Made by a program: the position numbers and the translations under genes
Part shown: piece after piece, positions 44,195 to 53,657 of the stretch
Numbering within the stretch: position 1 is the first letter of the stretch
Layout: every line of letters begins with the position of its first letter
The notes under the pieces: generated by a model
What the model was told of the DNA's origin: nothing
Databases searched by the model: none
The model's input: the letters and a program-made list of their open reading frames with translations, nothing else
Source: Eutreptiella sp. 'Long Island Sound 2002'
Taxonomy: Eukaryota > Euglenozoa > Euglenophyceae > Eutreptiales > Eutreptiaceae
Assembly: GCA_964036045.1 (NCBI GenBank)
Contig: OZ038384.1
Coordinates: 37,688,238 to 37,752,237, forward strand
Length of the DNA: 64,000 bases
Direction of reading: 5' to 3'

Positions 44195-47140
44195 TGACGC
44201 GTTCCCGTGGGGGGCCGGCCACGGGACGCTGCGGTGACACGCACAAGTGAGCAGGCAGGCAAGGCACTACGCTCACAAGGGCATCAATACGCCTGTGTCA
44301 TGTGACAAAGCGTTTCAGAATCCTTGCCACTCTGCAAAGAGGGAACGAAAGTATGTACAGCAACACATCAGGATATGTACACATGGGGTTAAGACTGGAC
44401 TGGGGTAAGGGCATCAAGGGACAATAGACACTCAGTCCCGACTCATATCCCAATCCCAGGTCCGACCCTCTCAGTGGCTGATGGGGGCGGGGGCTCAAAC
44501 ACAACCCATGCCCTGCTCAGTCCGGACTCTGAAACCCTGCCAATGGGAGAGGTGTCCCGCACAGCCACAGGCGAGTTCCTGGGAACCAATGGGCTCCAAA
44601 GCCAACCGACAGTGGCTCCCTATGCTCCCTTAACGGCAGGTCCCAACTCCACTCTGAGCCAGAGATATGGCTCCGCCCTTATCACCCAGGAGTTGGTAGC
44701 TGAAAATGGGCTGTTTCAGCCCAGACTGAAATTAGCTTGAAAAACTCCAAAATTGACCCCTCGTCCGGACCCGCCAGAGGTAGAGACGAGGCAACTGACC
44801 CTATGCCCTTCGAGTACGAACTCCCTGGAGCCCTCACCCAACCTGGTTCCCTCTGAGGTCCCGGCATCAGGGCAACACGGATGAGTCAAGTGGGGTCATG
44901 ATGCCAAAATCACCAAAATTGGCGTCATTCCCACGCGCGGCTCTCTCGGCCAAGGTGAGGCCAATGGCTCACAGGGTAGGAGGCAGGACCTAGGACTTAT
45001 ATCTGAGTGTACAACTTGAATTTAGGTCCGGGCTCCCTATGGGCTTAGAGAAATGGGGCCGCCAATTGACCACACGGAAGGGGGAAATTGGGGTCCCAAA
45101 ATTGGGTCATTTTGGCTGCTTGAAATGAGCCAAAATTCGGTGTGCTCCCAATAGTATATCTCCACGCCGGCTTGGAGATCGGATCCGCCATTCCATACGT
45201 GATCCACCGGGAGTCCAACGGAGACTCCCATGCCCTTGGCTCCCAAAGATCTCCATGCCACTCGGCGTGGTGACGATCCCAATTGGGTCCACAAATGCAA
45301 AAATGGTAAAATTGCCCACACTCAATTTGGCCTAGCGCCTTGACGAAGGCGGCTCCGCTTCGCCCACGTGGTGTGTGGACCATGGGGACCATTACCCATA
45401 ACACCCATGTCATATATGGTCCATTGGTCCATGCGTCCGGCGTGCACGAAGGTTAGAACATGGGGCACGGCGGGCAGCAAAAGTGGAAAAATGCTCAAAA
45501 TGGCCAAAATTGCGCACGCTCATGGTTAGGGCAAATGAAGCACGTGCCCGGCTTGGACCGGAGTGTGCCATAGGATTGATGTCAAGTCATATGTGTCCAA
45601 CATATCTTTGGGGCGTCGCCCAACTCCTCCGGTATTGGGAATGGCAGGGTCGCCAAGTGAGCCCATGATTTGGGATAGTCCCAAATCGCCAACATGGCGG
45701 CCACGGTATGCCAAGCCTAAGAGGAGTTGTTCGCCGGGTCCAAGATATGTTGGCTACCGAAGTATGTACCCTCATAACATACTTGGGTCATGATGTCAAT
45801 TGAGCGCATCGTTGAGATACATGGTCGCCATTTGACCTCATGACGAGCCAAAAATGGCAAAATTGACACAATGACACACAAAAGTGCCTTGAAAGGCGCA
45901 CAATTATATTATAATATCTTCGGCTTGGATCGTGCAATCAACTAACCCTTCTAAACACAATGCCTTGACACCAATGACCTTCGATCCCGCATATGTGCTC
46001 CACTTGGGGCGCTTTGAAAGGTTGCGAGCGCTGCCTTCCAAGTGGGCACATGAAAATATGGAAAATTGTAAAACACACACCTTGCTCCCAACGCATCGCT
46101 TCGGGATCACCACACAAGCTTCCCTTCACGAAGGTTAGGCATGCAATTGACCGTAGGGAGTACGGAGAAGGGGCTTGCACAATATGAGGTCCATTGGCGG
46201 GCTTGTCTTGGAGCAATGGGCCCGCCAAATGGGCACGCAACACAACACATGGCACATACCATATATTGCCCAAAAATGTAGCTCCCACCACGATATGTCA
46301 TGCCCCTCCAAGGGCATAACTTTGGGTCAATCGCTCATAGGAACTCAAGGAGAGTTCCTATGCAACACCAACACTTGCGCGCTACACTCGAAAGTTATCT
46401 TAACGCACGCAACATCATGGCCAAAGAGTTATAGCGCAAACTCTACCCTCTTGACCATGATCCATTACACTAGCGCGCATGTGTGGAAACGCAAGGCATA
46501 TAAAGCTTCCTAAATTACGTCGGGAGTATTGTGAATACATCCCACGTTTCCTTATCGTCAATACTCGCAAGCAACACGAGATATGACCTTCACAAGTGGC
46601 CTCACGAATCAACTTTGTTTTGCCCATATCTTTAAGACAAATGGAGGGCAGGATAAAAGGGAAGTTGATTCGTGCATACGGAAGCACGTAGGTCCACTCG
46701 AAAGAGGTCAAATCAAGTGCGGGGATGTCGAAGTCGAAAATCCGATTTCGACATCCTGAAAAATTCGGATTAAGGTTGCGAGTATTAATTATGAAAATGG
46801 CGGAAGCATCCATGCAGTTCCTGGCGACTTTGGAGCCTTCGTGACGGATAACGTTAAAATTTCCATTATAAACAGTTAAACTGGCGGTTACGGTAAAGTC
46901 GCGAACCAACCGCCAGCAGTCAAAACAGTGAGTATCGGAACGAAAGCATAAAAATTGACGGAAACAATATGAAAATAAAACCCTGTTGATTCCTGATGTT
47001 CTGATACACAAATCTCCGCTGGCGGTGCATCGGATGCCGATGCGGGGCTTCACGGCACGGAACACGCCGTGCATGGGGTTAGTGGACCGGAGACCGGTTG
47101 TATGCCGTAACCTGGCCATGGGGTTCTGGGTACCGCTTCA
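44195..47140 (-). repeat. 3' LTR of the young chromovirus, 2,946 bp
   Basis: TGACGCG...GCTTCA on plus, so TGAAGC...CGTCA on the coding strand. Identical to the 5' LTR except for three substitutions and the DIRS insertion. Small frames inside it are not conserved genes. Confidence 0.95.
46723..46756 (-). other. LTR hairpin, young chromovirus
   Basis: Ten-bp stem GGATGTCGAA/TTCGACATCC with loop GTCGAAAATCCGAT; also in the 5' LTR at 63449-63482 and, with a compensating base-pair change, in the older LTR at 35074-35109. Confidence 0.7.
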
Positions 47141-47153
47141 CCCCCCTCCTTAG
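47141..47153 (-). other. polypurine tract of the young chromovirus
   Basis: CTAAGGAGGGGGG on the minus strand, directly before the LTR start TGAAGC. Confidence 0.8.
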
Positions 47154-48632
47154 AGCAAACCCTGGGGGGGCTCGATAACACCCACGCATGGCAGCGGGTA
47201 CCCAGGACCATCCCTGCAAGGGGGGGGGGTTGTCACATCCTCACCTCAGTAAGTCACAGTAAGATAGGTATCCCACAGTGGGATAGGTATGCTGCTGTAA
47301 CAGCTCGTAGCACACGTATAGTATCAAGTATCAAGTCCCGGGTCCTGGCGGCGATTGTTCGGCATCCAAAGGACCCGTTAACCCATACCAGGCGCACCGG
47401 GTGCCGGCTGCTACGGTCACCACCACAGTGGCAGTGGCATACACGGCCAACATAGGCGTCACACGACGGCCGAGGTGGCCCCACAAGTCGAGAGCGACCA
47501 CAAAGATCCATCAGGCTACCCCAAGCTTCCCAAGGCCCGCCGACTGGGGAGAGTCCCCACGGGTCCTTCCTCGGGCGCACCATGTCCATATCCATACGAC
47601 GCGAGTCCAGAGTGCCATAGTCGAACTCCTTACGAACCCCAAATCGTAAGGGAACTCCTCCTGAAGGGATCGGGCATCAAGGCCGTCTTTTCCCTCGCCC
47701 TATTACCACGAAGCGTGGCCATACATGAGGGAGTCCTCATGCAGTGTGGGCGGAGGCGTCGACTCCTCAAACCACCAGTTTCCCAGGCAGACTGACCGAG
47801 GTCAGGAGCACCGGAGGCCGCCATCCGAATGCAAGTGCGTCTGCAAATCGGTAGGCTCACACTGGGACTGACAGTGGCGGACCGCTGGGAGTGTAGTCAG
47901 GCAACTGGGCTTCCCGCCTGGCGCCATCAGGATCTCCACACACACAGCGAATAGGGCAACACGGTATCACGGGCACTCAAACAGTAGAATCTGTATTCAA
48001 GTACTGGTCCAGGCTGGACCAGGCTGTAAGGATATGTACACGGCGACTCAAGGCGCCTCTGTACCCCGATTCGTGGTGAGAAACAGTCCATCCCTCAGCG
48101 ATGGGCTGATGACACTTAACATACAGATGCACATATCCTGGAAGGCAGAAAAACAAGCAACAATTTGAGTAAATAGGCGTGTAAACACACTCAGAACAGA
48201 GTGCCAAACCACGCCACGGTCAGGATAAGGCAAATGCAGGAGGATGGACAGGATAACGCCTGAGTTCAGGCATATATAGTCTCGAGACACACGTCGACTG
48301 GTCTGGATTCCGCAAATGCCATGGAACCAGACCACACACCAAAAATCGCAATGCCGATGACAGCGGCATCCGTTGCGCAACGTCGTATGGGCTTCAAGGC
48401 CCCAAGAGCTCAAAAATATGAAGGTCAGTCGCCCTACCTGGTTTCCCAAGGATTCAGCAGGGGGGGGAGTGACGAATAGAAGAAAAGAGGGGCCATCCTC
48501 CTCTGGATTCAGCAGGGGGGGGGTATATGGCCACTCTGTCACCGAAAGATGGAAGAGAGCAAGCAAGTAAGGGACGGTTCGTCGGCCTCACAAGCGCCTC
48601 AAGGTACATCAGGGGAGAGCTCAGGGCGCTGA
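47154..48632 (-). other. 3' untranslated region of the young chromovirus
   Basis: About 1.5 kb between the pol stop and the polypurine tract. A 172-codon minus frame (48566-48048) has no recognised domain. The motif GGATTCAGCAGGGGGGGG occurs twice, 55 bases apart (about 48450 and 48505). Confidence 0.5.
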
Positions 48633-51600
48633 TCAGGCACCCCTGGCTGCAATCGCCCGGGTGAGTGCTGCCAAGTCCGAAACGTGGATCTTGGTCTTGT
48701 TCCTGCGGATGTACTCCATGAAGGGAGTATTGACCCGCGGCACGAATGAGGAGACGGGTTCCCAGGTGTCGTGGGACGGCCCATAGCCTCGCCAACGAAC
48801 CTTGAACTCCAGACCTCCGGGTGCCGAGGCCTTCGGACGCTGAGCCAGGATCTTCTCGACAGTGTAGTCGTCCTGCTCAGCATAGTCGTCGTCCGAGTCG
48901 GCCTCATGTCTGGCATAGTCCAGGGACACATGTCGGCCACGGAGGTCGGGTTCCCGCGCACGGAGTTGACTCTCGTGGCGCTCCCGGAACTGTCCGTGAC
49001 CCACCTTGATGCGGTAGGTGTCCTCACCAATCCTGCGGACCACCTCGCCGGGTGTGAACCAGGTCTTGGTGCGGTGGGTGCCCATGGGGCGGGGTCTGAT
49101 CACCCACACCGGGTCTCCCACCCTGAACTGCTGCGCTGTCGAGCTCGGGGCGGACTTCTGACGCTCAGCATGCTCCTTCTCCAGCTGCTGGCGGATGTCC
49201 CGCGCCGTTTGCTCCTGCCGCGCGAAGAACTCCTTGGCATCCATAGCCATGCCATCACCAGACAAGGGAAGTCCCCTACCCAGGGGGTCCCTGCCAAACA
49301 GAATCTGGTGAGGGGACAAACCGCCCGGAGTGGGGGTGTCATGATGGGCCTTTAGAGCAGGCCACATCTCCTCGAACCAGTTCCGCCGTGGATTGGTGAT
49401 GTGGATCTTGCGCAGCTTCTCGAACAGCTGCCGTCCAGCCACTTCAGCACGGCCGTTAGACCGGCTGAGATAGGCGACGCTCTTGGCATGTCGTATTCCC
49501 ATGAGGGAACACATAGCCTTGAACCAGCCACCAGTAAACTGGGGCCCTCGGTCACTGCAAATGGTGCGGGGGATGTCAAAGACGGTCAGCCAATGACGAA
49601 TCATCATGACTGCCACTTCCTTGGCAAGCAATCCCTTTTTGCGTGCCGGAACGGCTACAACGTAGCCGCTGTGGCGGTCCACACAGAGAACCACACAGTC
49701 AAAGGTCTCCTTGCCAATGTGCACTTCGGGCATGGAGAAGACGTCCATGGCCACGCTCTCCATGGGCTGGTCAGGAACCGGGGTCCATTGGGGTTCCCCC
49801 TTGACGTTCCGGTTATCGGGATTGCAGGCCTGACAGACCGAGCAACCCTTCCTGACCTTCTTGATGGCGGTGTAGAGAGCGATATGGTCGATCTCGAACC
49901 GACGCTGCATGTCAAGAGCTTGCTTCTTGACCCCTGGGTGCAGCATGTGGTGGTGCCAAGCTTCACACAGCTCGAGCACCCGGGACTCTGGGACTAGCAG
50001 CTTACCATTCCGGTAGAGCTTGCCATCTTCCTCAGTCAGCCCCTTTGGCCACTTCCGCCCGTCGTCAGGGTCGGTCACAGCCCTGTACTCGGCCGCAAAG
50101 GCCTCAGACTTGGCGTAGTCGTCGGTCCAGTCGTCCTGGAGGCAAGACTCTGGGAAGAGGTGCTTGTCGGACTCAGTTCCCACAGGGGGTGCCGGACCGG
50201 GCCTTCCGCCCGCGGCGCCCACAGGGGCGAGTACACTGACCGTTCTGCTCACCCTCGAAGCGAGGGGGGCATCTGCAGCCATGACGACGAAGCATTTAAC
50301 ATCCTCCTCCTCCATCAGGCGCTCCATTTCGATGATCTTCTTGGCTTCAGCGGTCTCAGCCTCATCGCCATGGGCAGAGATATCCTGCATGCCCTTGCTG
50401 GCGGGGTAGGCCCACCTACTGAGACAGTCCGCCACGGTGTTATCCTTTCCAGGAATATAAACAACCGTAAGGTCGAACTTGGCCAAGGTCTCATGCCATC
50501 TTGCCCGTCGGGAGGCGGGACCTGAGGGGGTGTCCACGTGCTCCTTGTGCCACGACTGCAGACTCTGATGGTCGGTGCAGACGGTGACGGGATGGAGGGC
50601 TATGTACCCAGCCCATTTCCTGAGAGCCATGACGATGGCATACGCCTCCTTTTCACGGGGCGTCCACGTCCGTCTCTGGCCTTCCGCCAGGACTCGGCTC
50701 CAGAAGGCCACGGGCACGTGCCTCCCATCGTCAAGCACTTGCTCCAACACAGCCCCAATGGCGTAGTCGGAAGCGTCGGTGCGCAGGATGAACCCTCGGT
50801 CGGGATCCACGAGGTGCAGACCCACTGCGGATAGCAGCGCCTGCTTCATCCCCTCAAAGGCACGGTCAGACTCTTCAGTCCAGACCAGAGCCTTCTTGGA
50901 CCCCTTCTTGGTCTCCTCTCGGTTGCCCTTGAGCATGGTCGTCATGGGGGCTGCATACTCGGCATACATCTTGATATACCCCGAGTAGTAATTGCAGAAC
51001 CCCAAGTACGCCCGTAGCTCAGAGACCGTTTTGGGCTTTTCCCAGTGCTCAATCGCAGCCACCTTGCCAGGTATGGGCTTTCGCTGCCCGTTCCCAACTA
51101 CGTGGCCAGCGAAGACCACCTCGCTTACCGCAATGGTGGCCTTGTCACTGCTGCCCGTGAGTTTGTGCCGAACCAGGAGGTCCAGCACTCGAGTGACGTC
51201 CCTCTCGTGCGCCTCCAGGAGCTCCTCGTAGCTCATGCTGGGGTCCCCGGACGCGATGATCACGTCGTCCACGAAGGGGTCCGCACAGTCGCGCACCGGC
51301 TCAAGCAGGTTCTCCAGCATCCGCTGAAAAGCCGCATTGCCGTTGGTAACGCCCATAGGCATCACCTTCCACTGGAGAGGTCCAAGTGGGGTGCTCATGG
51401 CTGTGCAGGCACGGGACTCCTCGGCGAGAGGCATCTGATGATAACCATGTTTCAGGTCAATCACCGTGAAGATCCTCCGCCGGTGTTGCTTTTGCAGCAT
51501 GTCCTCTATGAGGGGCAGCGTATAGCTGTCATGCTGCGTTTGGGCGTTCAGGCCGCGGTAATCGACCACGAGCCGCCACTCACCGGCAACCTTCTTGGGG

Positions 51601-53654
51601 ACGACGAAGCAGGGAGAGGCCCACTCGGAGTGGCACGGCTCAAGCCAGCCTCTCTGGATGAAGTCACGGAGGATCTTCTCCATGGCCTCTTTCCTCTCGC
51701 CCCTCAGGGCAAACTCCCGGTGACGATACACACGGGGGTCCTGCTTCAGCCGTATCTTGGCCTCGCCATACGGTCCACGCACCGGTGGGGGGAACACAGG
51801 CTTTCCGCTGAAGAAGGTCTCGCCATACTTCCGCTTCAGCCTGGCCCTCAACGCCTGGATCTTGGGGCAGTCATCGGACTCCGCCTTGGCTTTTCCGGGC
51901 ACTTGAACCACGGAGCTTACTTGAGGGGTAGCGACCCCGCTCGCTTTCGGCTCAGGCGGTCTTCCCAGGTGGCCCAACGGGCCATCTCTGGTCTTGCCTC
52001 GGAACAGATCGCCGTAGGTGGGTGGGTTACCGCCAGGTGGCTCGTCTTGGCTGGACATGTGATCCAGCACCCTCTGCACGAAGGTATTCCCGTCATAGGA
52101 ACCAGAGACGATTGAGTCCACTTCCCACCAGGCTTTGTCCTGGCCTTTGCCCTCACGCTGGTTTCCCCAGTCGTGAAAGGGCTGATCCATATACCCCTGA
52201 ACCAGATCCCACTCCTCTTCAGTGAGGGGGTCTTCGGAGTCCGATTCTTCGATGTCAACAGGGGGAACCGCAAAGCATTGCCTCCAAGGCTCTGCTATGA
52301 TGCGGTTGACACACACGAAGTCCGTGGTGTCGGCCTGATCAAGGCCCCCATCCACATAGTGGAATTCTGTTGGCCATCTCTGGGGCGGCATGGGCTGTCC
52401 CTTAGCGTCCTGATAGACACTCTCTCCAGCCGGTAGGACGACCTTGTTCAAGGTCATGTTGGTCAATGAGGCTACCCAATGTCGGGTACTTTCCTCCTCG
52501 GTGCATCCCATAGGAACAACCAGCACTGCCTTGGAGCGGTCCTTGCGAATCTTCGCTATCGCTCTTGGAATGTCCCAACGGGGGCAATGGATCCACATCA
52601 ATCCCTGATGCGGACCCCAGTGCTTCTTCCACGCGGAGTCCTGGGCGCTCCAGTACTTCTCACATACCCGCAGATGGGCGGAGGTTCCTGATGAGAACGC
52701 ATCCAGGGCCAGATCCGACGCTCCCAGGTCCGCAACCACTCGGTTCGCCACTTCCGGCCTTACGCCGTACTCCTGATTCGCTGGCCCAGTGGGCTCAGTG
52801 TCCAGCGCGGCCACTTCGAGCTGATAGCGTTCGGGGTGGATCCATTGGCATTCCACATGGTGCTCAGGTGACGAAAGCCACGAGAGTTGGTCGTCCTGGT
52901 ACAGGGTCATGGAAGCCTGGGCCGGGAGGACGCCGGAGTCCGTCTCCATCATGAAGTCGTACCCGACGATCATGTCCCATTCCATCTCGGCCTCGTAGAA
53001 GCTACCGTGCAGGAGGATTTCCTTGCCGAGGTCTGGGCGGCTCAGTTCACGATGGTTCACGAACTGCAGCCCAATGGCCGCTTCCTTCGTGCCTCCCACC
53101 ATGTACTGGCCGTTCGCCACCTTCAGCCTGACAGGTTTCCGACTGTCTGTAAGACACTCTGGCGGAAGCAGGCCAGCCTTGACCAAGCTGACTTGAGCTC
53201 CCGTGTCGACCAACACGTCGAAAACCTTTTCCACTTCCCCGCATAAGGCACGGACCTTAAGATGCAACTGCCGCTCGCGACCGACACGGCGCACGGCGTG
53301 CAAACTCAGGATCTCCGGCCGTTCCAGAAGCTCCACAAGCGACTGGTGCAGGTCGTGGACAATGGGCTCAGGCTGCCCATCTGCAGCATCCAGCTGCGGT
53401 CCGGGTGATCCTCCGATACTCTCGGATAGATCCTGTAGTACATCAAACACGTTCTTGGTCGCGAAGGACGGACGGGCGCAAGGGTTCGTGCCTTCACTTG
53501 CCCTCACCCCGCCTCCGCGACTGGGCGCCAGACCGGGCCTTCCGCCCGCGGCAGTCCCCTTGTGTTTACCGACTCCCGACAGGGATGGTTCGGCGCTTCC
53601 CACGTCACCACCCTGCGACCGCCCTAGCTGGGGCCCTTGGCTGCAGGGGCTCCG
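48633..53654 (-). CDS. pol: chromovirus Pol: protease, RT, RNase H, integrase, chromodomain
   Basis: It continues the gag frame after one TAG, without any further stop, for about 1,673 codons, so it is presumably made by readthrough. Counting from 53603: protease FDVLVDTGAQVSLV at about 128-141; a separate domain at about 299-390 (DAFSSGTSAHLRVCEKYW, MWIHCPRWDIPRAIAKIR, VLVVPMGCTEEES) not usual in this group; RT from about 620 with FTVIDLKHGYHQMPL and DPFVDDVIIASG near 777; RNase H FILRTDASDYAIG near 937; integrase HH at WHHHMLHPG and CC at CSVCQAC near 1215-1260, AMDVFSMP, CSDRGPQF and NGRAEVAG for the D, D and E; chromodomain YTVEKILAQRP and FKVRWRGYGPSHDTWEP near 1578-1620. All catalytic residues are present. 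Confidence 0.93.
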   Translation of the reverse strand, partial: RSPCSQGPQLGRSQGGDVGSAEPSLSGVGKHKGTAAGGRPGLAPSRGGGVRASEGTNPCARPSFATKNVFDVLQDLSESIGGSPGPQLDAADGQPEPIVHDLHQSLVELLERPEILSLHAVRRVGRERQLHLKVRALCGEVEKVFDVLVDTGAQVSLVKAGLLPPECLTDSRKPVRLKVANGQYMVGGTKEAAIGLQFVNHRELSRPDLGKEILLHGSFYEAEMEWDMIVGYDFMMETDSGVLPAQASMTLYQDDQLSWLSSPEHHVECQWIHPERYQLEVAALDTEPTGPANQEYGVRPEVANRVVADLGASDLALDAFSSGTSAHLRVCEKYWSAQDSAWKKHWGPHQGLMWIHCPRWDIPRAIAKIRKDRSKAVLVVPMGCTEEESTRHWVASLTNMTLNKVVLPAGESVYQDAKGQPMPPQRWPTEFHYVDGGLDQADTTDFVCVNRIIAEPWRQCFAVPPVDIEESDSEDPLTEEEWDLVQGYMDQPFHDWGNQREGKGQDKAWWEVDSIVSGSYDGNTFVQRVLDHMSSQDEPPGGNPPTYGDLFRGKTRDGPLGHLGRPPEPKASGVATPQVSSVVQVPGKAKAESDDCPKIQALRARLKRKYGETFFSGKPVFPPPVRGPYGEAKIRLKQDPRVYRHREFALRGERKEAMEKILRDFIQRGWLEPCHSEWASPCFVVPKKVAGEWRLVVDYRGLNAQTQHDSYTLPLIEDMLQKQHRRRIFTVIDLKHGYHQMPLAEESRACTAMSTPLGPLQWKVMPMGVTNGNAAFQRMLENLLEPVRDCADPFVDDVIIASGDPSMSYEELLEAHERDVTRVLDLLVRHKLTGSSDKATIAVSEVVFAGHVVGNGQRKPIPGKVAAIEHWEKPKTVSELRAYLGFCNYYSGYIKMYAEYAAPMTTMLKGNREETKKGSKKALVWTEESDRAFEGMKQALLSAVGLHLVDPDRGFILRTDASDYAIGAVLEQVLDDGRHVPVAFWSRVLAEGQRRTWTPREKEAYAIVMALRKWAGYIALHPVTVCTDHQSLQSWHKEHVDTPSGPASRRARWHETLAKFDLTVVYIPGKDNTVADCLSRWAYPASKGMQDISAHGDEAETAEAKKIIEMERLMEEEDVKCFVVMAADAPLASRVSRTVSVLAPVGAAGGRPGPAPPVGTESDKHLFPESCLQDDWTDDYAKSEAFAAEYRAVTDPDDGRKWPKGLTEEDGKLYRNGKLLVPESRVLELCEAWHHHMLHPGVKKQALDMQRRFEIDHIALYTAIKKVRKGCSVCQACNPDNRNVKGEPQWTPVPDQPMESVAMDVFSMPEVHIGKETFDCVVLCVDRHSGYVVAVPARKKGLLAKEVAVMMIRHWLTVFDIPRTICSDRGPQFTGGWFKAMCSLMGIRHAKSVAYLSRSNGRAEVAGRQLFEKLRKIHITNPRRNWFEEMWPALKAHHDTPTPGGLSPHQILFGRDPLGRGLPLSGDGMAMDAKEFFARQEQTARDIRQQLEKEHAERQKSAPSSTAQQFRVGDPVWVIRPRPMGTHRTKTWFTPGEVVRRIGEDTYRIKVGHGQFRERHESQLRAREPDLRGRHVSLDYARHEADSDDDYAEQDDYTVEKILAQRPKASAPGGLEFKVRWRGYGPSHDTWEPVSSFVPRVNTPFMEYIRRNKTKIHVSDLAALTRAIAARGA

Positions 53655-53657
53655 CTA
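53655..53657 (-). other. in-frame TAG between gag and pol, followed by CGG
   Basis: Gag ends at this TAG; the same frame stays open for 17 codons to the first GTG of the long pol frame and onward to 48633. No overlap or shift is needed to join them. Confidence 0.9.

Noticed and set aside
44474-44740. Small ORFs repeated in both LTRs (for example 88 and 234 codons)
   Set aside because: They are repeated only because the LTRs are identical; composition and lack of motifs do not suggest genes.
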